DNA from: Enterovibrio gelatinilyticus
GTDB taxonomy: Bacteria; Pseudomonadota; Gammaproteobacteria; Enterobacterales; Vibrionaceae
Length of the DNA stretch: 64,000 bases
NCBI RefSeq assembly: GCF_028683095.1
Contig: NZ_JAJUBC010000001.1
Span: 62,001-126,000, forward strand
Direction: 5' to 3'
The notes beneath the pieces are model-generated. The model did no database searches, was not told the origin of the DNA, and saw only the letters and a list, made by a program, of their open reading frames with translations. The position numbers and the translations under genes are program-made. Positions 1 to 8,909 of the stretch are shown here, one piece after another (within the stretch, counting starts at the first letter, position 1; every line of letters begins with the position of its first letter).

Positions 1-745
1 GCCAAGCAATCAAATCGTCGGAGCGGAAGTCGTTGTCATATGGGGCTTTGGGCCATTGTTTGATGCGCTTTTCGTACTCAGGATGAGACGGGCAAAAATC
101 AGGGTAAAAATCGAGTTCCTCGACACTGTTACATTTGCGGTGAGGGAAAGTCACCAAGATAGGATCCATGATTTCAACGGTGAACCTTCCCAAGTTGTTG
201 TCGAACACAGAACTGTAGATAACACTAAGGAAGCTCAAGAAACGCGCGGCAATGTCAGGGGTCAATACGATGGCTGCGAAGTGCTTACCCAAATAGGCAA
301 TCGTCCCCTCGAACATGCGAAGGCCTTCAAAATCAGGGTCTGCATCGTTAACCCCAAAATTATACTCTTGCTCTTCGAGCCCTCCGCGGTACTGCCAGTC
401 TTTGGCTGTTTGTACATCCTCACAAGTGACATTTCCGTGTACAACAGCGCCAGGAAGTTTTGCGTATTCGAAGAAATTATCAATTTTGGCCTGAATCAGA
501 GCTTGTTCGCGCTCGGTAAGTGTGGAGCTATCATATTGAGGAAGTGAGACACTGGGGTACGGATCTTTGAAAAACTCAACACCGCCAAGCCCAACGGGTG
601 GGCCACCTTGTATGATGTCACCGCTATAACACTGAGGTGCATTGAAAAATCGAGCTGCTCTTAAGTCTGAGCTATTTACTGTTGCTTTAGGCGCATTGAT
701 GAGCGCCCTGAGTTCTTCAATTTTATCGTTTGTATCATCGCTCAT
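1..745 (-). CDS. Hypothetical protein, C-terminal end beyond the window edge
   Basis: An open frame of 248 codons runs off the left edge with no stop. I chose the ATG at 745 because AAGGGA lies about 8 nt upstream. The protein begins MSDDTNDKIEELRALINAP, has no signal peptide, and is acidic and rich in aromatic residues. One moderately hydrophobic stretch sits around residues 145-180, but no clear membrane helix, catalytic motif or metal-binding pattern stands out. I do not recognise the family. Its start lies 5 nt after the stop of a small, apparently frameshifted gene on the same strand, so the two probably formed one transcription unit. The function cannot be inferred from what is visible. 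A six-frame reading of the opposite strand (56-547) is a shadow of this gene. Confidence 0.7.
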   Translation of the reverse strand, partial: MSDDTNDKIEELRALINAPKATVNSSDLRAARFFNAPQCYSGDIIQGGPPVGLGGVEFFKDPYPSVSLPQYDSSTLTEREQALIQAKIDNFFEYAKLPGAVVHGNVTCEDVQTAKDWQYRGGLEEQEYNFGVNDADPDFEGLRMFEGTIAYLGKHFAAIVLTPDIAARFLSFLSVIYSSVFDNNLGRFTVEIMDPILVTFPHRKCNSVEELDFYPDFCPSHPEYEKRIKQWPKAPYDNDFRSDDLIAW

Positions 746-749
746 TGTT

Positions 750-976
750 TCATCCCTTCATCGCTGCTGGATACGTCACTTGATTAACTTCAACAGTACA
801 AACCGCGGTTAGATCATCCTTTACGCTGAGTTTTATGTACTTGCTGAACAACAGATAACCTTTGGTGATGTAAGCCTTTGATGGATTGTCATGATCTTCT
901 GCACAAATGGATTTTTCATGCGCTGTTGCTACTTAGCTGAAACTGCGAGTTTCAGTTTTTTGAGCAGAAGCCACAT
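750..976 (-). pseudogene. Small exported-type protein gene broken by a one-base deletion
   Basis: From the ATG at 976, preceded by GAGGA, the frame reads MWLLLKKLKLAVSAK and stops at TAG. If one A is restored in the GCTAAGTAG stretch near 930, the frame continues as VATAHEKSICAEDHDN and on through KAYITKGYLLFSKYIKL to a TGA at 750-752. The rejoined product would be about 75 residues, with a basic hydrophobic N-terminus like a signal peptide and two cysteines in the mature part. The TGA is 5 nt from the ATG of the next gene, the spacing of a real operon. This suggests a genuine small gene with a recent frameshift, or a sequencing indel. The break sits beside a perfect 8-bp hairpin, a slippage-prone setting. 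The function is unknown. Confidence 0.45.
937..961 (+). terminator. Hairpin with T-run inside the broken small gene
   Basis: CTGAAACT-GCG-AGTTTCAG is a perfect 8-bp stem with a 3-nt loop, followed on the plus strand by six T. It looks like an intrinsic terminator for plus-strand transcription, yet no plus-strand gene ends here. It overlaps the 5' part of the frameshifted small gene, so it may be a chance palindrome. Confidence 0.4.
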
Positions 977-1411
977 ATATTCCTCGCCACTAAACGTAAT
1001 GAGGAAATGCCATGTAAAGGTATCAGCAGATAATCACTAGGGTTTATCCGAACGCGAATAACTGTTGTCCGAGTAAACACGTCTTCTGGTGTAACGTCAT
1101 TACCGTTCGATCTTTCAAGAAAAGTGTAAACTTTACTGACAAAATTCATCTCTTAATGATGAGATTCGACGCATGTTTGATGCAGGTAAGTGGATTCGCT
1201 AATTGAAAATATCAGGGTATAAATAGGTGCTAGGGCGGACTGGCGAAATCACGGATGGGGAATATCATCGGTCGGCAATAAGTCGCGGTGACTAACAGGC
1301 AGAACAAGGATAAATGAGTTCAGGTCATTACATTGTGGTGCAGTGATTTTACAGTGGCGAGATCAGTCTCGGCACAGGCTAAGTATGGGTTTAGCCTATG
1401 CCGCACTTTGT
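977..1411. other. Intergenic stretch upstream of the broken small gene and downstream of trhO
   Basis: No convincing gene. A 65-codon minus-strand frame (952-1149, starting MNFVSKVYTFLERSNG) overlaps the broken small gene by 25 nt and has only a weak ribosome-binding site; it could be a tiny gene but is not supported. Bases 1371-1402 form GGCA-c-AGGCTAA / TTAGCCT-a-TGCC, a 4+7-bp stem with one mismatch just beyond the trhO stop. It probably marks the end of that transcript although no T-run follows. Confidence 0.5.
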
Positions 1412-2395
1412 CTATTTACCGCGAGTACGTTGTTTCTGTTTTTGTGACAGCTTCTGAGCGCGCTTGATTTCTTTGTGCTTGACGGCATCAGAGCCCACGT
1501 GGACTTCGCCCCGTTGATTGGCGAGCTGCACTTGTTTCTCTCTCTCCTTGAAACTCGCAATTTGTTCGTCGCTATGCGTGCCAAAGCACTTCGGGCAACT
1601 CACGCCTTGCTCAAACTGAGGAGATTGCTTGTCTTCTTCGGTGATGGGGAAGCGACAAGCATTACATAGACTGTAATCACTTTGCTCAAGCTGGTGGTTG
1701 ACTGCAACACGGCCATCAAAAACATAGCAATCGCCATTCCACAGGCTGTTTTCTTCTGGTACTTCTTCAAGGTATTTTAGAATGCCACCTTCAAGGTGAT
1801 ACACCTCGTCGAACCCTTGCTCTTTCATGTAGGCCGTAGACTTTTCACAACGAATACCGCCGGTACAAAACATCGCCACTTTTTTGTGCTTTGTTGGATC
1901 CATGTTTTCTTTTACGTAGCTAGGAAATTCGCGAAAGGTTTCGGTTTTGGGGTTCACTGCACCTTCAAACGTACCAAGTTCGATTTCATAGTCATTTCGT
2001 GTATCAACAACAAACACTTCTGGGTCTGCGATTAAGGCATTCCAGTCGGACGGTTTGACATAGGTACCCACCACAAGGCGAGGATCAATGCCTTCGATGC
2101 CCATGGTCACGATTTCTTTCTTTAATTTGACTTTGGTTCGGTTGAAAGGTTGTTCGTCACTGAATGATTCTTTGAAATTGATTCCTGCTAGGCGAGAGTC
2201 TGCATTGAGATAGGCCAGCAAAATATCGACGCTTTCACGTGAGCCAGACACAGTGCCGTTGATGCCTTCCTGTGCTAACAGGAGAGTTCCTCGGACTTGA
2301 TGTTTTTCCATTAAATCTGTCAAAGGTGATTGAATATCTAGGTAATCTTTTAGTTCGACAAACTTATATAAAGCGCAGACAACAAACTGACTCAC
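1412..2395 (-). CDS. trhO: tRNA uridine(34) hydroxylase TrhO (rhodanese-domain protein)
   Basis: TrhO (formerly YceA, UPF0176) catalyses oxygen-dependent hydroxylation of U34 in several tRNAs, the first step toward the wobble modification cmo5U. The 327-residue product has an acylphosphatase-like N-terminal domain (about residues 1-100, with [10 protein letters not shown]). A rhodanese domain follows, with active-site CTGGIRC and Cys177 as the predicted catalytic cysteine. The C-terminal part carries a cysteine cluster (CNAC and CPKC) typical of a zinc knuckle, then a basic tail. Length and domain order match the family. The start is GTG with AAGGAAG just upstream. It stands alone, with an RTX gene upstream on the same strand about 190 bp away. 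Confidence 0.93.
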   Translation of the reverse strand: MSQFVVCALYKFVELKDYLDIQSPLTDLMEKHQVRGTLLLAQEGINGTVSGSRESVDILLAYLNADSRLAGINFKESFSDEQPFNRTKVKLKKEIVTMGIEGIDPRLVVGTYVKPSDWNALIADPEVFVVDTRNDYEIELGTFEGAVNPKTETFREFPSYVKENMDPTKHKKVAMFCTGGIRCEKSTAYMKEQGFDEVYHLEGGILKYLEEVPEENSLWNGDCYVFDGRVAVNHQLEQSDYSLCNACRFPITEEDKQSPQFEQGVSCPKCFGTHSDEQIASFKEREKQVQLANQRGEVHVGSDAVKHKEIKRAQKLSQKQKQRTRGK

Positions 2396-2531
2396 GGAGC
2401 TTCCTTTCTAAAACCATGTGCATAGACGGATATTGTAACTGAGGTCATCAGCAACAAACATGGAGAAATTATAGGGATATTATTACTGTGAAGAACATCC
2501 AATGCATAAGTCGGAGGACGCAATATGGACT

Positions 2532-2572
2532 AAAGACAAGAAAAGCGATGGTACTGCCTTTCTTATCTTTTT
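2532..2572 (-). terminator. Terminator of the RTX gene
   Basis: Plus-strand AAAGACAAGAAAAGC pairs with GCCTTTCTTATCTTT across a 10-nt loop. Read on the minus strand this is a 14-15-bp stem with one mismatch and one wobble pair, ending in a T-rich arm. It lies about 12 nt after the RTX stop codon. Confidence 0.5.
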
Positions 2573-2584
2573 GACGTTTGCAGA

Positions 2585-3421
2585 TTAAACGTTATAGAAA
2601 ATGAAGTCATCCGACGAAAAATCAGAAAGCTGCGAATTGTTAAACACGATAGAGTGGGTATCCGAAAGCGTTAGCTGTACGGTTGGACCTGCCTGTTCAA
2701 TAAGCAGATCGTCAAATGACTCTGCTACGTTGAGTAGGAAAACGGTATCGATGTCTTGCTCAAAATCGACAATGCGATCGACACTTTGTTGACCTTCAAA
2801 CAGGTTAGTAAACATAAAATAATCTTGGCCTTCGCCGCCAAAATAGAAATCGTTACCACTCGTACCAACCAGATAATCCGAACCGTCATTCCCAAACAGG
2901 CGGTCGTTACCTATACCACCAATAAGAACATCATCGCCACTGCCACCCAATAGAGCATTGTCGCCAGCCAATCCGATCAATACATCGTTGCCGCTGCCTC
3001 CACGAAGAACATCATCACCGGCTCCTCCGTAAAGGATATCGTTGCCGCGACCGCCGACAACAGTGTCATCGCCGCCGTAAGTGGCGGCATGGCTCAACAG
3101 TGCTTGATTCTCGGCAAAAAACTGCTGAACACCAGCAACTGCATAACTAACATCTGACGGTGAGACCCAAGAGAAGTCTTGTTCTTTGACCGATTCATAC
3201 AGAGCACTAAGCGTATCTGAAAACGTAGTGTCTTCTGTGTCTAAGTACTCATCAATAGGAATATCGTCACCGAGTATTACATCGTCACCACTAAACCCCA
3301 CGATGGTGTCAGCACCGTCTAGGCCGTTGATAAAGTCGTCACCATCCGTTCCAGAGAGCGTGTCGTCAACGTCAGAACCTAAGCCTATATAATCAAAATC
3401 TATTCCATAAACTGTCGTCAT
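2585..3421 (-). CDS. RTX calcium-binding repeat protein, small, probably type I secreted
   Basis: The 278-residue acidic protein has two blocks of glycine- and aspartate-rich nonapeptides of the GGxGxDxxx type. The first is near residues 18-55; the second, longer block (about 120-200) includes YGGAGDDVL, RGGSGNDVL and LGGSGDDVL. Such repeats fold into a calcium-stabilised parallel beta roll after export. The last residues, with SSDDFIF then a hydrophobic end, fit an uncleaved C-terminal type I secretion signal. No lipase, protease or toxin domain is present, so the function is open: adhesin, S-layer-like or calcium-dependent surface protein. I placed the start at ATG 3421 because GGAGGT lies 6 nt upstream; an in-frame ATG 12 nt earlier overlaps that site. 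No type I ABC exporter gene is nearby. Confidence 0.85.
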   Translation of the reverse strand: MTTVYGIDFDYIGLGSDVDDTLSGTDGDDFINGLDGADTIVGFSGDDVILGDDIPIDEYLDTEDTTFSDTLSALYESVKEQDFSWVSPSDVSYAVAGVQQFFAENQALLSHAATYGGDDTVVGGRGNDILYGGAGDDVLRGGSGNDVLIGLAGDNALLGGSGDDVLIGGIGNDRLFGNDGSDYLVGTSGNDFYFGGEGQDYFMFTNLFEGQQSVDRIVDFEQDIDTVFLLNVAESFDDLLIEQAGPTVQLTLSDTHSIVFNNSQLSDFSSDDFIFYNV

Positions 3422-3831
3422 GGTTACCTCCATTGTCTATATATGAACGACCTGTGTTGAATTTAGTGTACAGATTGAGTGATTCTGAAATGTGTCAATA
3501 AGTAGAGAATGTCTTTGATAGCAAGTGCTGCAACGGATATGTCAGTGATGAGAATATGTCTGCGCGTCTGGAGGGAAGAAGCGTTGTATATTACCAGTGT
3601 TGAGTGATCGCTAGACAAGGTTGATAGGAATGTTCGAAAAGATAAGAAGAGGTGTTAATAGTCAGATTGAGAGCGTTGTCGATTGAAGTAGTGATTTGCT
3701 TAGTGGCTGATATTGGGGAGAGAGTTTGTTTCGGTCTGTGGTAGAATCGTCGCAATTTTTTAAGACGGTATTGCGCCATTTTAAGCCGCAACGACGTACC
3801 GTGTATGGATATTCACCATTAACCGCATTTC
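3422..3831. other. Divergent intergenic region between the RTX gene and hrpA
   Basis: About 410 bp holding the promoters of two divergent genes. No RNA gene or repeat seen. Short minus-strand frames at 3591-3880 have no ribosome-binding sites or recognisable content. No promoter can be placed with confidence. Confidence 0.5.
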
Positions 3832-6800
3832 TTGGATACCGTTTTGACTGCTTCAATCCATCAAAATAACGCGAAAACACTATTCAGTGCCCTTGATGAC
3901 TGCATGCTTAGAGACAAGTTTCGTCTCAGTAAACGCATCAAGGGCGCTCAACGCATTAAACAAAACGATGCTCGTCAGGCTGTTTTTGACCAAATCGCGC
4001 TAGATATCGCTAAGTCGATGCAAGTGCGTATTCAAAGACAAACTAATACCCCGAAAATCACTTACCCAGAACAGCTGCCAGTTAGTCAGAAAAAAGACGA
4101 CATTGCAGAAGCCATTGCCAACAATCAAGTTGTGATTGTGGCTGGTGAAACCGGTTCAGGTAAAACCACTCAGCTTCCCAAAATTTGTATGGAATTGGGA
4201 TTGGGCGTTTCGGGTATCATTGGTCATACTCAGCCACGTCGTCTTGCCGCACGCACCGTTGCCACACGTATTGCAGAAGAGCTTGAATCTGAACTTGGCA
4301 ATACCGTGGGTTACAAAGTTCGATTCAATGATCAGGTGTCAGAAGCATCACGAGTCAAACTGATGACAGACGGTATTTTGCTGGCTGAGATCCAGCATGA
4401 CCGTTACTTAAATCAGTATGACTGTATCATTATCGATGAGGCGCACGAACGTAGCCTAAATATCGACTTTATTCTTGGCTACTTGAAGCAACTGTTACCA
4501 AGACGCCCTGATCTCAAACTCATCATTACGTCGGCAACCATTGACCCTGAGCGTTTCTCTAATCATTTCCGTGGTGCGCCAATCATTGAAGTGTCGGGTC
4601 GTACTTATCCGGTTGAAGTGCGTTACCGCCCATTGGTTGAAGACAGTGAAGACACTGATCGAGACCAGCTTCAGGCAATTTTCGATGCCGTGGATGAACT
4701 TCATGACGAAGGGCCGGGCGACATTCTGATCTTTATGAATGGTGAACGAGAGATTCGTGATACTGCAGATGCCCTAGAAAAGCGCAATCTTCGTGGTACA
4801 GAAATTCTTCCACTATATGCGCGTTTGTCTTCAGGTGAACAAAACCGTGTATTCCAAACCCATTCAGGTCGTCGAATTGTTCTTGCTACCAACGTAGCGG
4901 AAACCTCGTTAACGGTCCCGGGCATCAAGTATGTGATCGACCCAGGTACAGCGCGTATTTCACGTTATAGCTACCGTACCAAGGTTCAGCGACTTCCTAT
5001 TGAAGCAATATCGCAAGCCAGTGCCAATCAGCGTAAGGGCCGATGTGGTCGCGTGTCTGACGGTATCTGTATTCGATTATTCTCTGAGGAAGATTTCCTT
5101 TCTCGTCCAGAATTTACTGATCCAGAAATTATTCGCACAAACTTGGCGTCCGTTATCCTGCAAATGACAGCCATCGGTCTGGGTGACATTGCATCGTTCC
5201 CATTTGTTCAGCCGCCAGACAGCCGAAACATTTCTGATGGTGTTCGACTGCTTGAAGAGCTTGGCGCTCTAAAAGAAGGCAAAACCCATGATGATAAGAA
5301 ACAGCTGACTGAAACGGGTCGTGCATTGGCGAAATTGCCCATTGATCCGCGATTGGCTCGCATGGTGCTGGAATCTGCGCGCATGGGCGCACTGAAAGAA
5401 GTCATGGTGATTGCGTCAGCGCTGTCGATTCAAGATCCGCGAGAGCGCCCATCGGACAAGCAGCAAGCCTCCGATGAAAAGCATCGACGTTTCAGCGACA
5501 AAGAATCTGATTTTCTGTCGTTTGTGAACATGTGGGATTACATCCTAGAACAACAAAAAGCGTTGTCTGGTAATCAATTCCGCAAACAGTGTAAAAAAGA
5601 ATACCTTAACTATTTGCGCGTGCGCGAATGGCAAGATGTGCACTTCCAAATTCGTCAGGTAGTGCATGAGCTTGGTTTTAAAATCAATCAAGAGCCAGCG
5701 GATTATCAGTCTGTTCATATGTCATTGCTGGCAGGTTTGCTCTCACATATCGGCTTAAAAGATCAGGAGAAGAACGAGTACCAAGGCGCCCGTAACGCAA
5801 GGTTCGGTATTTTCCCGGGATCTGGCATCTTTAAGAAGCAGCCAAAGTGGGTCATGGTGGCAGAGCTGGTGGAAACCTCAAAGCTATGGGGACGCGTGGC
5901 TGCCAAAATTCAACCAGAATGGGTTGAGCCACTTGCCAAGCATTTGATTAAGCGTAGCTACAGTGAACCGCATTGGGAGAAAAAGCAGGCTGCTGTTTTT
6001 GCTCATGAAAAAGTCATGCTTTATGGAATTCCAATTGTTCCGAAGCGCAAAGTGAACTACGGCAATATCGATGCTGTAGTCAGCCGCGAGATTTTCGTTC
6101 GCTCCGCGCTGGTGGAAGGAGATTGGGATACCAAGCACAAGTTCTATCATCAGAACCGTAAACTACTAGCCGAAGTTGAAGAACTGGAGAAAAAATCTCG
6201 TCGCCGCGATATTTTGGTAGACGATGACACTCTCTATGAGTTCTATGATCAGCGCATTGATTACAGCGTTGTATCTGGGCGTCACTTTGATTCTTGGTGG
6301 AAGAAGGCCAGCCGAGACGAGCCAGAGAAACTCAACTTCGAAAAAGCGATGTTGCTGGCGGGTGATGCCAGTCATGTGACTGAGCTCGACTACCCGAACT
6401 TCTGGTATCAAGGCAATTTGAAACTTAAATTGTCGTATCAATTCGAGCCGGGGTTGGACCACGATGGTGTGACAGTGCATGTTCCGTTGCCTGTTTTGAA
6501 TCAGGTTGAACCTGATGGATTTGACTGGCAGATCCCGGGATTGCGTCATGAGCTTGTGGTGGCATTGATCAAATCGCTACCAAAAACGTTACGACGTAAC
6601 TTTGTGCCTGCACCAAACTATGCGTCAGCCTTCCTGCAGCGCGTGACACCAATGGAAGCGCCAATACTGGATTCGCTAGAGAAAGAACTCAAGCGTATGA
6701 CAGGCGTGACCGTGGTACGTGATGATTGGCAACTGACGCAATTGCCAGAGCACTTAAAGATTTCCTATCGCGCTGTGGATCATAAGAACCGCAAACTGAG

Positions 6801-7746
6801 CGAAAGTCAGGATCTCTATGCGCTGAAAGATGGCCTTAAAGAGAAAGTTCAAGAAACGTTGTCGCAAGTGGCTGATGACGACATTGAGCAACAGGGTTTG
6901 ACAACGTGGAGCTTCGGGCAGCTTCCACAAATGTATCAGCAAAAACGTGGTGGGTTTGAAGTGAAGGCGTTCCCAGCCATCATTGATAATAAAGACTCTG
7001 TTGGCATCAAGCTGTTTGAAACCGAGGAGGAACAGCGTCAGGCGATGCAACAAGGTCAGCGTCGTTTGATTTTGCTGAATGTGCCATCACCGATAAAATA
7101 TCTACACGACAACTTGCCCAACAAATCTAAGTTGGGCTTGTATTTCAACCCGTATGGGCGCGTGTTGGATCTGATTGATGACTGCATTGCTTGTGGTGTG
7201 GACAAGTTAATTGAAGCGCAAGGCGGCCTGAAATGGGAGCCTGAATCTTTCGATTCAATGAAAGAGTATGTGCGTGCAGAACTTGGCGATACCGTAGTGG
7301 ATATTGCGAAACAGGTTGAGCAAATCCTAACAACGGCTTTCAGTATCAATAAGAAGCTTAAGGGCAAAATAGATTTCACCATGGCGTTTGCATTGTCGGA
7401 CATCAAGGCGCAAATTGATGGTCTTATCTTTAAAGGCTTTGCAACTGAGTGTGGTTGGAAGCGTTTACCTGATATTCAACGTTACCTAAATGCCGTTGAA
7501 CGACGTTTGGAAAAGCTACCTATCGATCCAAACAAAGACCGTTTGCATATGTTGAAAATCGAATCAGTGGCTGGTGAGTATAAAGAGCTACTGAATAAGA
7601 TCCCGAAAGGGCAAAAAGTGCCAGTTGCAGTAAAAGAAATTCGTTGGATGCTAGAAGAGTTGAGAGTTAGCTATTTTGCCCAGCAATTGGGGACGCCATA
7701 CCCGATTTCTGATAAACGCATCAAAAATGCAATTGACGCCATATAA
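3832..7746 (+). CDS. hrpA: ATP-dependent RNA helicase HrpA
   Basis: HrpA is a DEAH-box helicase; in enterobacteria it rescues stalled or collided ribosomes and processes some mRNAs. The 1304-residue product matches the family length. Motif I GETGSGKT is at residues 105-112, motif II DEAH at 202-205, then SAT (motif III) and QRKGRCGR (motif VI). Next come the HA2/winged-helix and OB-fold regions and the long DUF3418 C-terminal half. The start is TTG at 3832: an in-frame stop lies 12 nt upstream, no ATG occurs before the conserved CMLRDKFRLSKR segment, and alignment from memory with E. coli HrpA needs about 20-25 residues before that segment. A second in-frame TTG at 3844 is an alternative. There is no good Shine-Dalgarno, so translation may be weak. 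It is monocistronic, with a terminator after it. Confidence 0.95.
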   Translation: MDTVLTASIHQNNAKTLFSALDDCMLRDKFRLSKRIKGAQRIKQNDARQAVFDQIALDIAKSMQVRIQRQTNTPKITYPEQLPVSQKKDDIAEAIANNQVVIVAGETGSGKTTQLPKICMELGLGVSGIIGHTQPRRLAARTVATRIAEELESELGNTVGYKVRFNDQVSEASRVKLMTDGILLAEIQHDRYLNQYDCIIIDEAHERSLNIDFILGYLKQLLPRRPDLKLIITSATIDPERFSNHFRGAPIIEVSGRTYPVEVRYRPLVEDSEDTDRDQLQAIFDAVDELHDEGPGDILIFMNGEREIRDTADALEKRNLRGTEILPLYARLSSGEQNRVFQTHSGRRIVLATNVAETSLTVPGIKYVIDPGTARISRYSYRTKVQRLPIEAISQASANQRKGRCGRVSDGICIRLFSEEDFLSRPEFTDPEIIRTNLASVILQMTAIGLGDIASFPFVQPPDSRNISDGVRLLEELGALKEGKTHDDKKQLTETGRALAKLPIDPRLARMVLESARMGALKEVMVIASALSIQDPRERPSDKQQASDEKHRRFSDKESDFLSFVNMWDYILEQQKALSGNQFRKQCKKEYLNYLRVREWQDVHFQIRQVVHELGFKINQEPADYQSVHMSLLAGLLSHIGLKDQEKNEYQGARNARFGIFPGSGIFKKQPKWVMVAELVETSKLWGRVAAKIQPEWVEPLAKHLIKRSYSEPHWEKKQAAVFAHEKVMLYGIPIVPKRKVNYGNIDAVVSREIFVRSALVEGDWDTKHKFYHQNRKLLAEVEELEKKSRRRDILVDDDTLYEFYDQRIDYSVVSGRHFDSWWKKASRDEPEKLNFEKAMLLAGDASHVTELDYPNFWYQGNLKLKLSYQFEPGLDHDGVTVHVPLPVLNQVEPDGFDWQIPGLRHELVVALIKSLPKTLRRNFVPAPNYASAFLQRVTPMEAPILDSLEKELKRMTGVTVVRDDWQLTQLPEHLKISYRAVDHKNRKLSESQDLYALKDGLKEKVQETLSQVADDDIEQQGLTTWSFGQLPQMYQQKRGGFEVKAFPAIIDNKDSVGIKLFETEEEQRQAMQQGQRRLILLNVPSPIKYLHDNLPNKSKLGLYFNPYGRVLDLIDDCIACGVDKLIEAQGGLKWEPESFDSMKEYVRAELGDTVVDIAKQVEQILTTAFSINKKLKGKIDFTMAFALSDIKAQIDGLIFKGFATECGWKRLPDIQRYLNAVERRLEKLPIDPNKDRLHMLKIESVAGEYKELLNKIPKGQKVPVAVKEIRWMLEELRVSYFAQQLGTPYPISDKRIKNAIDAI

Positions 7747-7796
7747 GGCCTTTACAGCACTGTTTCACATCAGACGCAAGTTCCCATAAAAACAGA

Positions 7797-7820
7797 AGCC
7801 AGCAGCAATGCTGGCTTTCT
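7797..7820 (+). terminator. hrpA terminator
   Basis: AGCCAGCA-GCAA-TGCTGGCT, a perfect 8-bp stem with a GNRA-like tetraloop followed by TTCT and a T-rich tract, 50 nt after the hrpA stop. Confidence 0.8.
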
Positions 7821-8083
7821 CACATTTTGCCGCTATGGCAAGATCTTCACTATCAGATGTAAAAAGCGGCAAGCTAATGCCCCTGCATTCTGTGCAATGT
7901 CACCCAAATGATGAATAACAAATCAGCACTGGTGACAGATGATTTCTAACTCGTTGAATGACCATTATTATTCGTTGTCAGACGCTGTTTGGCACGAAAT
8001 TTGGTATATCGATCACTAACGTTCAAAACGTTTCCGTTTTGGTACGTTGAAGCTGAATGATGTACTAATTGATAGGGAATACC

Positions 8084-8695
8084 ATGTTTAGGGCTGTAAA
8101 AGCGCTGTGTGCGCTGATGTTATTGTTGTTGTCGACCAATGTATTTGCATCACACCTTTCTGATGCGAAAACCATGTATAGCCAACTTAGGCTATCGCAT
8201 GAAGTGTCTTATGATAAGTTTGAAAAAGCATACAACCACTTCAGAACACATAGAGGAAATTCTTCTGTGTTTACGTTGATTGATTACAGTAAGCCTTCGT
8301 CGCAAAAACGCTTTTGGGTGTTTGATGCTGCAAAGCGAAAGACGCTTTATTCTTCTTATGTCTCTCACGGTAAAAACAGTGGCAACCTTTACGCTAAGAC
8401 GTTTTCAAATCGTGTTAATTCACACCAAACATCGATTGGGGTCTTCCGCGCTGGGGAAACTTACTACGGTAAACACGGTTATTCATTGCGCTTAGATGGG
8501 CTTTCAAAAGGCATCAATGATAATGCACGCAAGCGTGCCATTGTGATCCATGGCGCTGCCTATGCGCACCCAAAAGTTATTTCGAAAACAGGTCAGCTTG
8601 GCAGAAGTTGGGGATGCCCAGCGTTACCGAGCTATTTGTCGAAAAAAGTGATTAATACCATAAAAGACGGCACGTATATTTACGCATTTGGGTAA
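8084..8695 (+). CDS. Exported murein L,D-transpeptidase-like protein (YkuD_2 type)
   Basis: A 203-residue protein with a clear signal peptide (MFRAVKALCALMLLLLSTNVFA, cleavage after FA). The C-terminal half carries the L,D-transpeptidase signature IVIHGAAYAH followed by SWGCPALP, with Cys178 as the likely nucleophile and the His of IHG as its partner. Members of this family (PF13645-like) act in the periplasm on murein peptides, either forming 3-3 cross-links or linking proteins to peptidoglycan; the exact substrate is unknown. I use ATG 8084, 6 nt after AGGGAA; the frame also opens at a TTG five codons earlier. It is a single gene with its own terminator. The upstream 300 bp beyond the hrpA terminator contain no gene. 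Confidence 0.85.
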   Translation: MFRAVKALCALMLLLLSTNVFASHLSDAKTMYSQLRLSHEVSYDKFEKAYNHFRTHRGNSSVFTLIDYSKPSSQKRFWVFDAAKRKTLYSSYVSHGKNSGNLYAKTFSNRVNSHQTSIGVFRAGETYYGKHGYSLRLDGLSKGINDNARKRAIVIHGAAYAHPKVISKTGQLGRSWGCPALPSYLSKKVINTIKDGTYIYAFG

Positions 8696-8760
8696 AGCTT
8701 AAGCCTCACACTCACACTATCAGTCTATTCCCTGGCTAAACATTGTCAGTTTTGTTTTAT

Positions 8761-8790
8761 TGGCGCGTATCGAGAGAACGCGCCATTTTT
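8761..8790 (+). terminator. Terminator after the L,D-transpeptidase gene
   Basis: TGGCGCGT, a 9-nt loop, ACGCGCCA, then TTTTT. Perfect 8-bp GC-rich stem with a U-tract, 65 nt after the stop codon. Confidence 0.85.
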
Positions 8791-8909
8791 ATGCATAAAT
8801 CTGCAACGACATCAGTCTAAATATATAGACACTCTCAGCGTGAATCATTTCTGTGGTACTTCCCATTCACCAAGCGAAAATGGCAGCATAGTTTTCACTT
8901 GGAGTCGTG

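Noticed and set aside
952-1149. Small 65-codon minus-strand frame as a gene
   Set aside because: Weak ribosome-binding site, overlap with the better supported broken gene, and no recognisable content.
3591-3880. Short minus-strand frames between the RTX gene and hrpA
   Set aside because: No start signals, no protein-like composition; one overlaps the hrpA 5' end.
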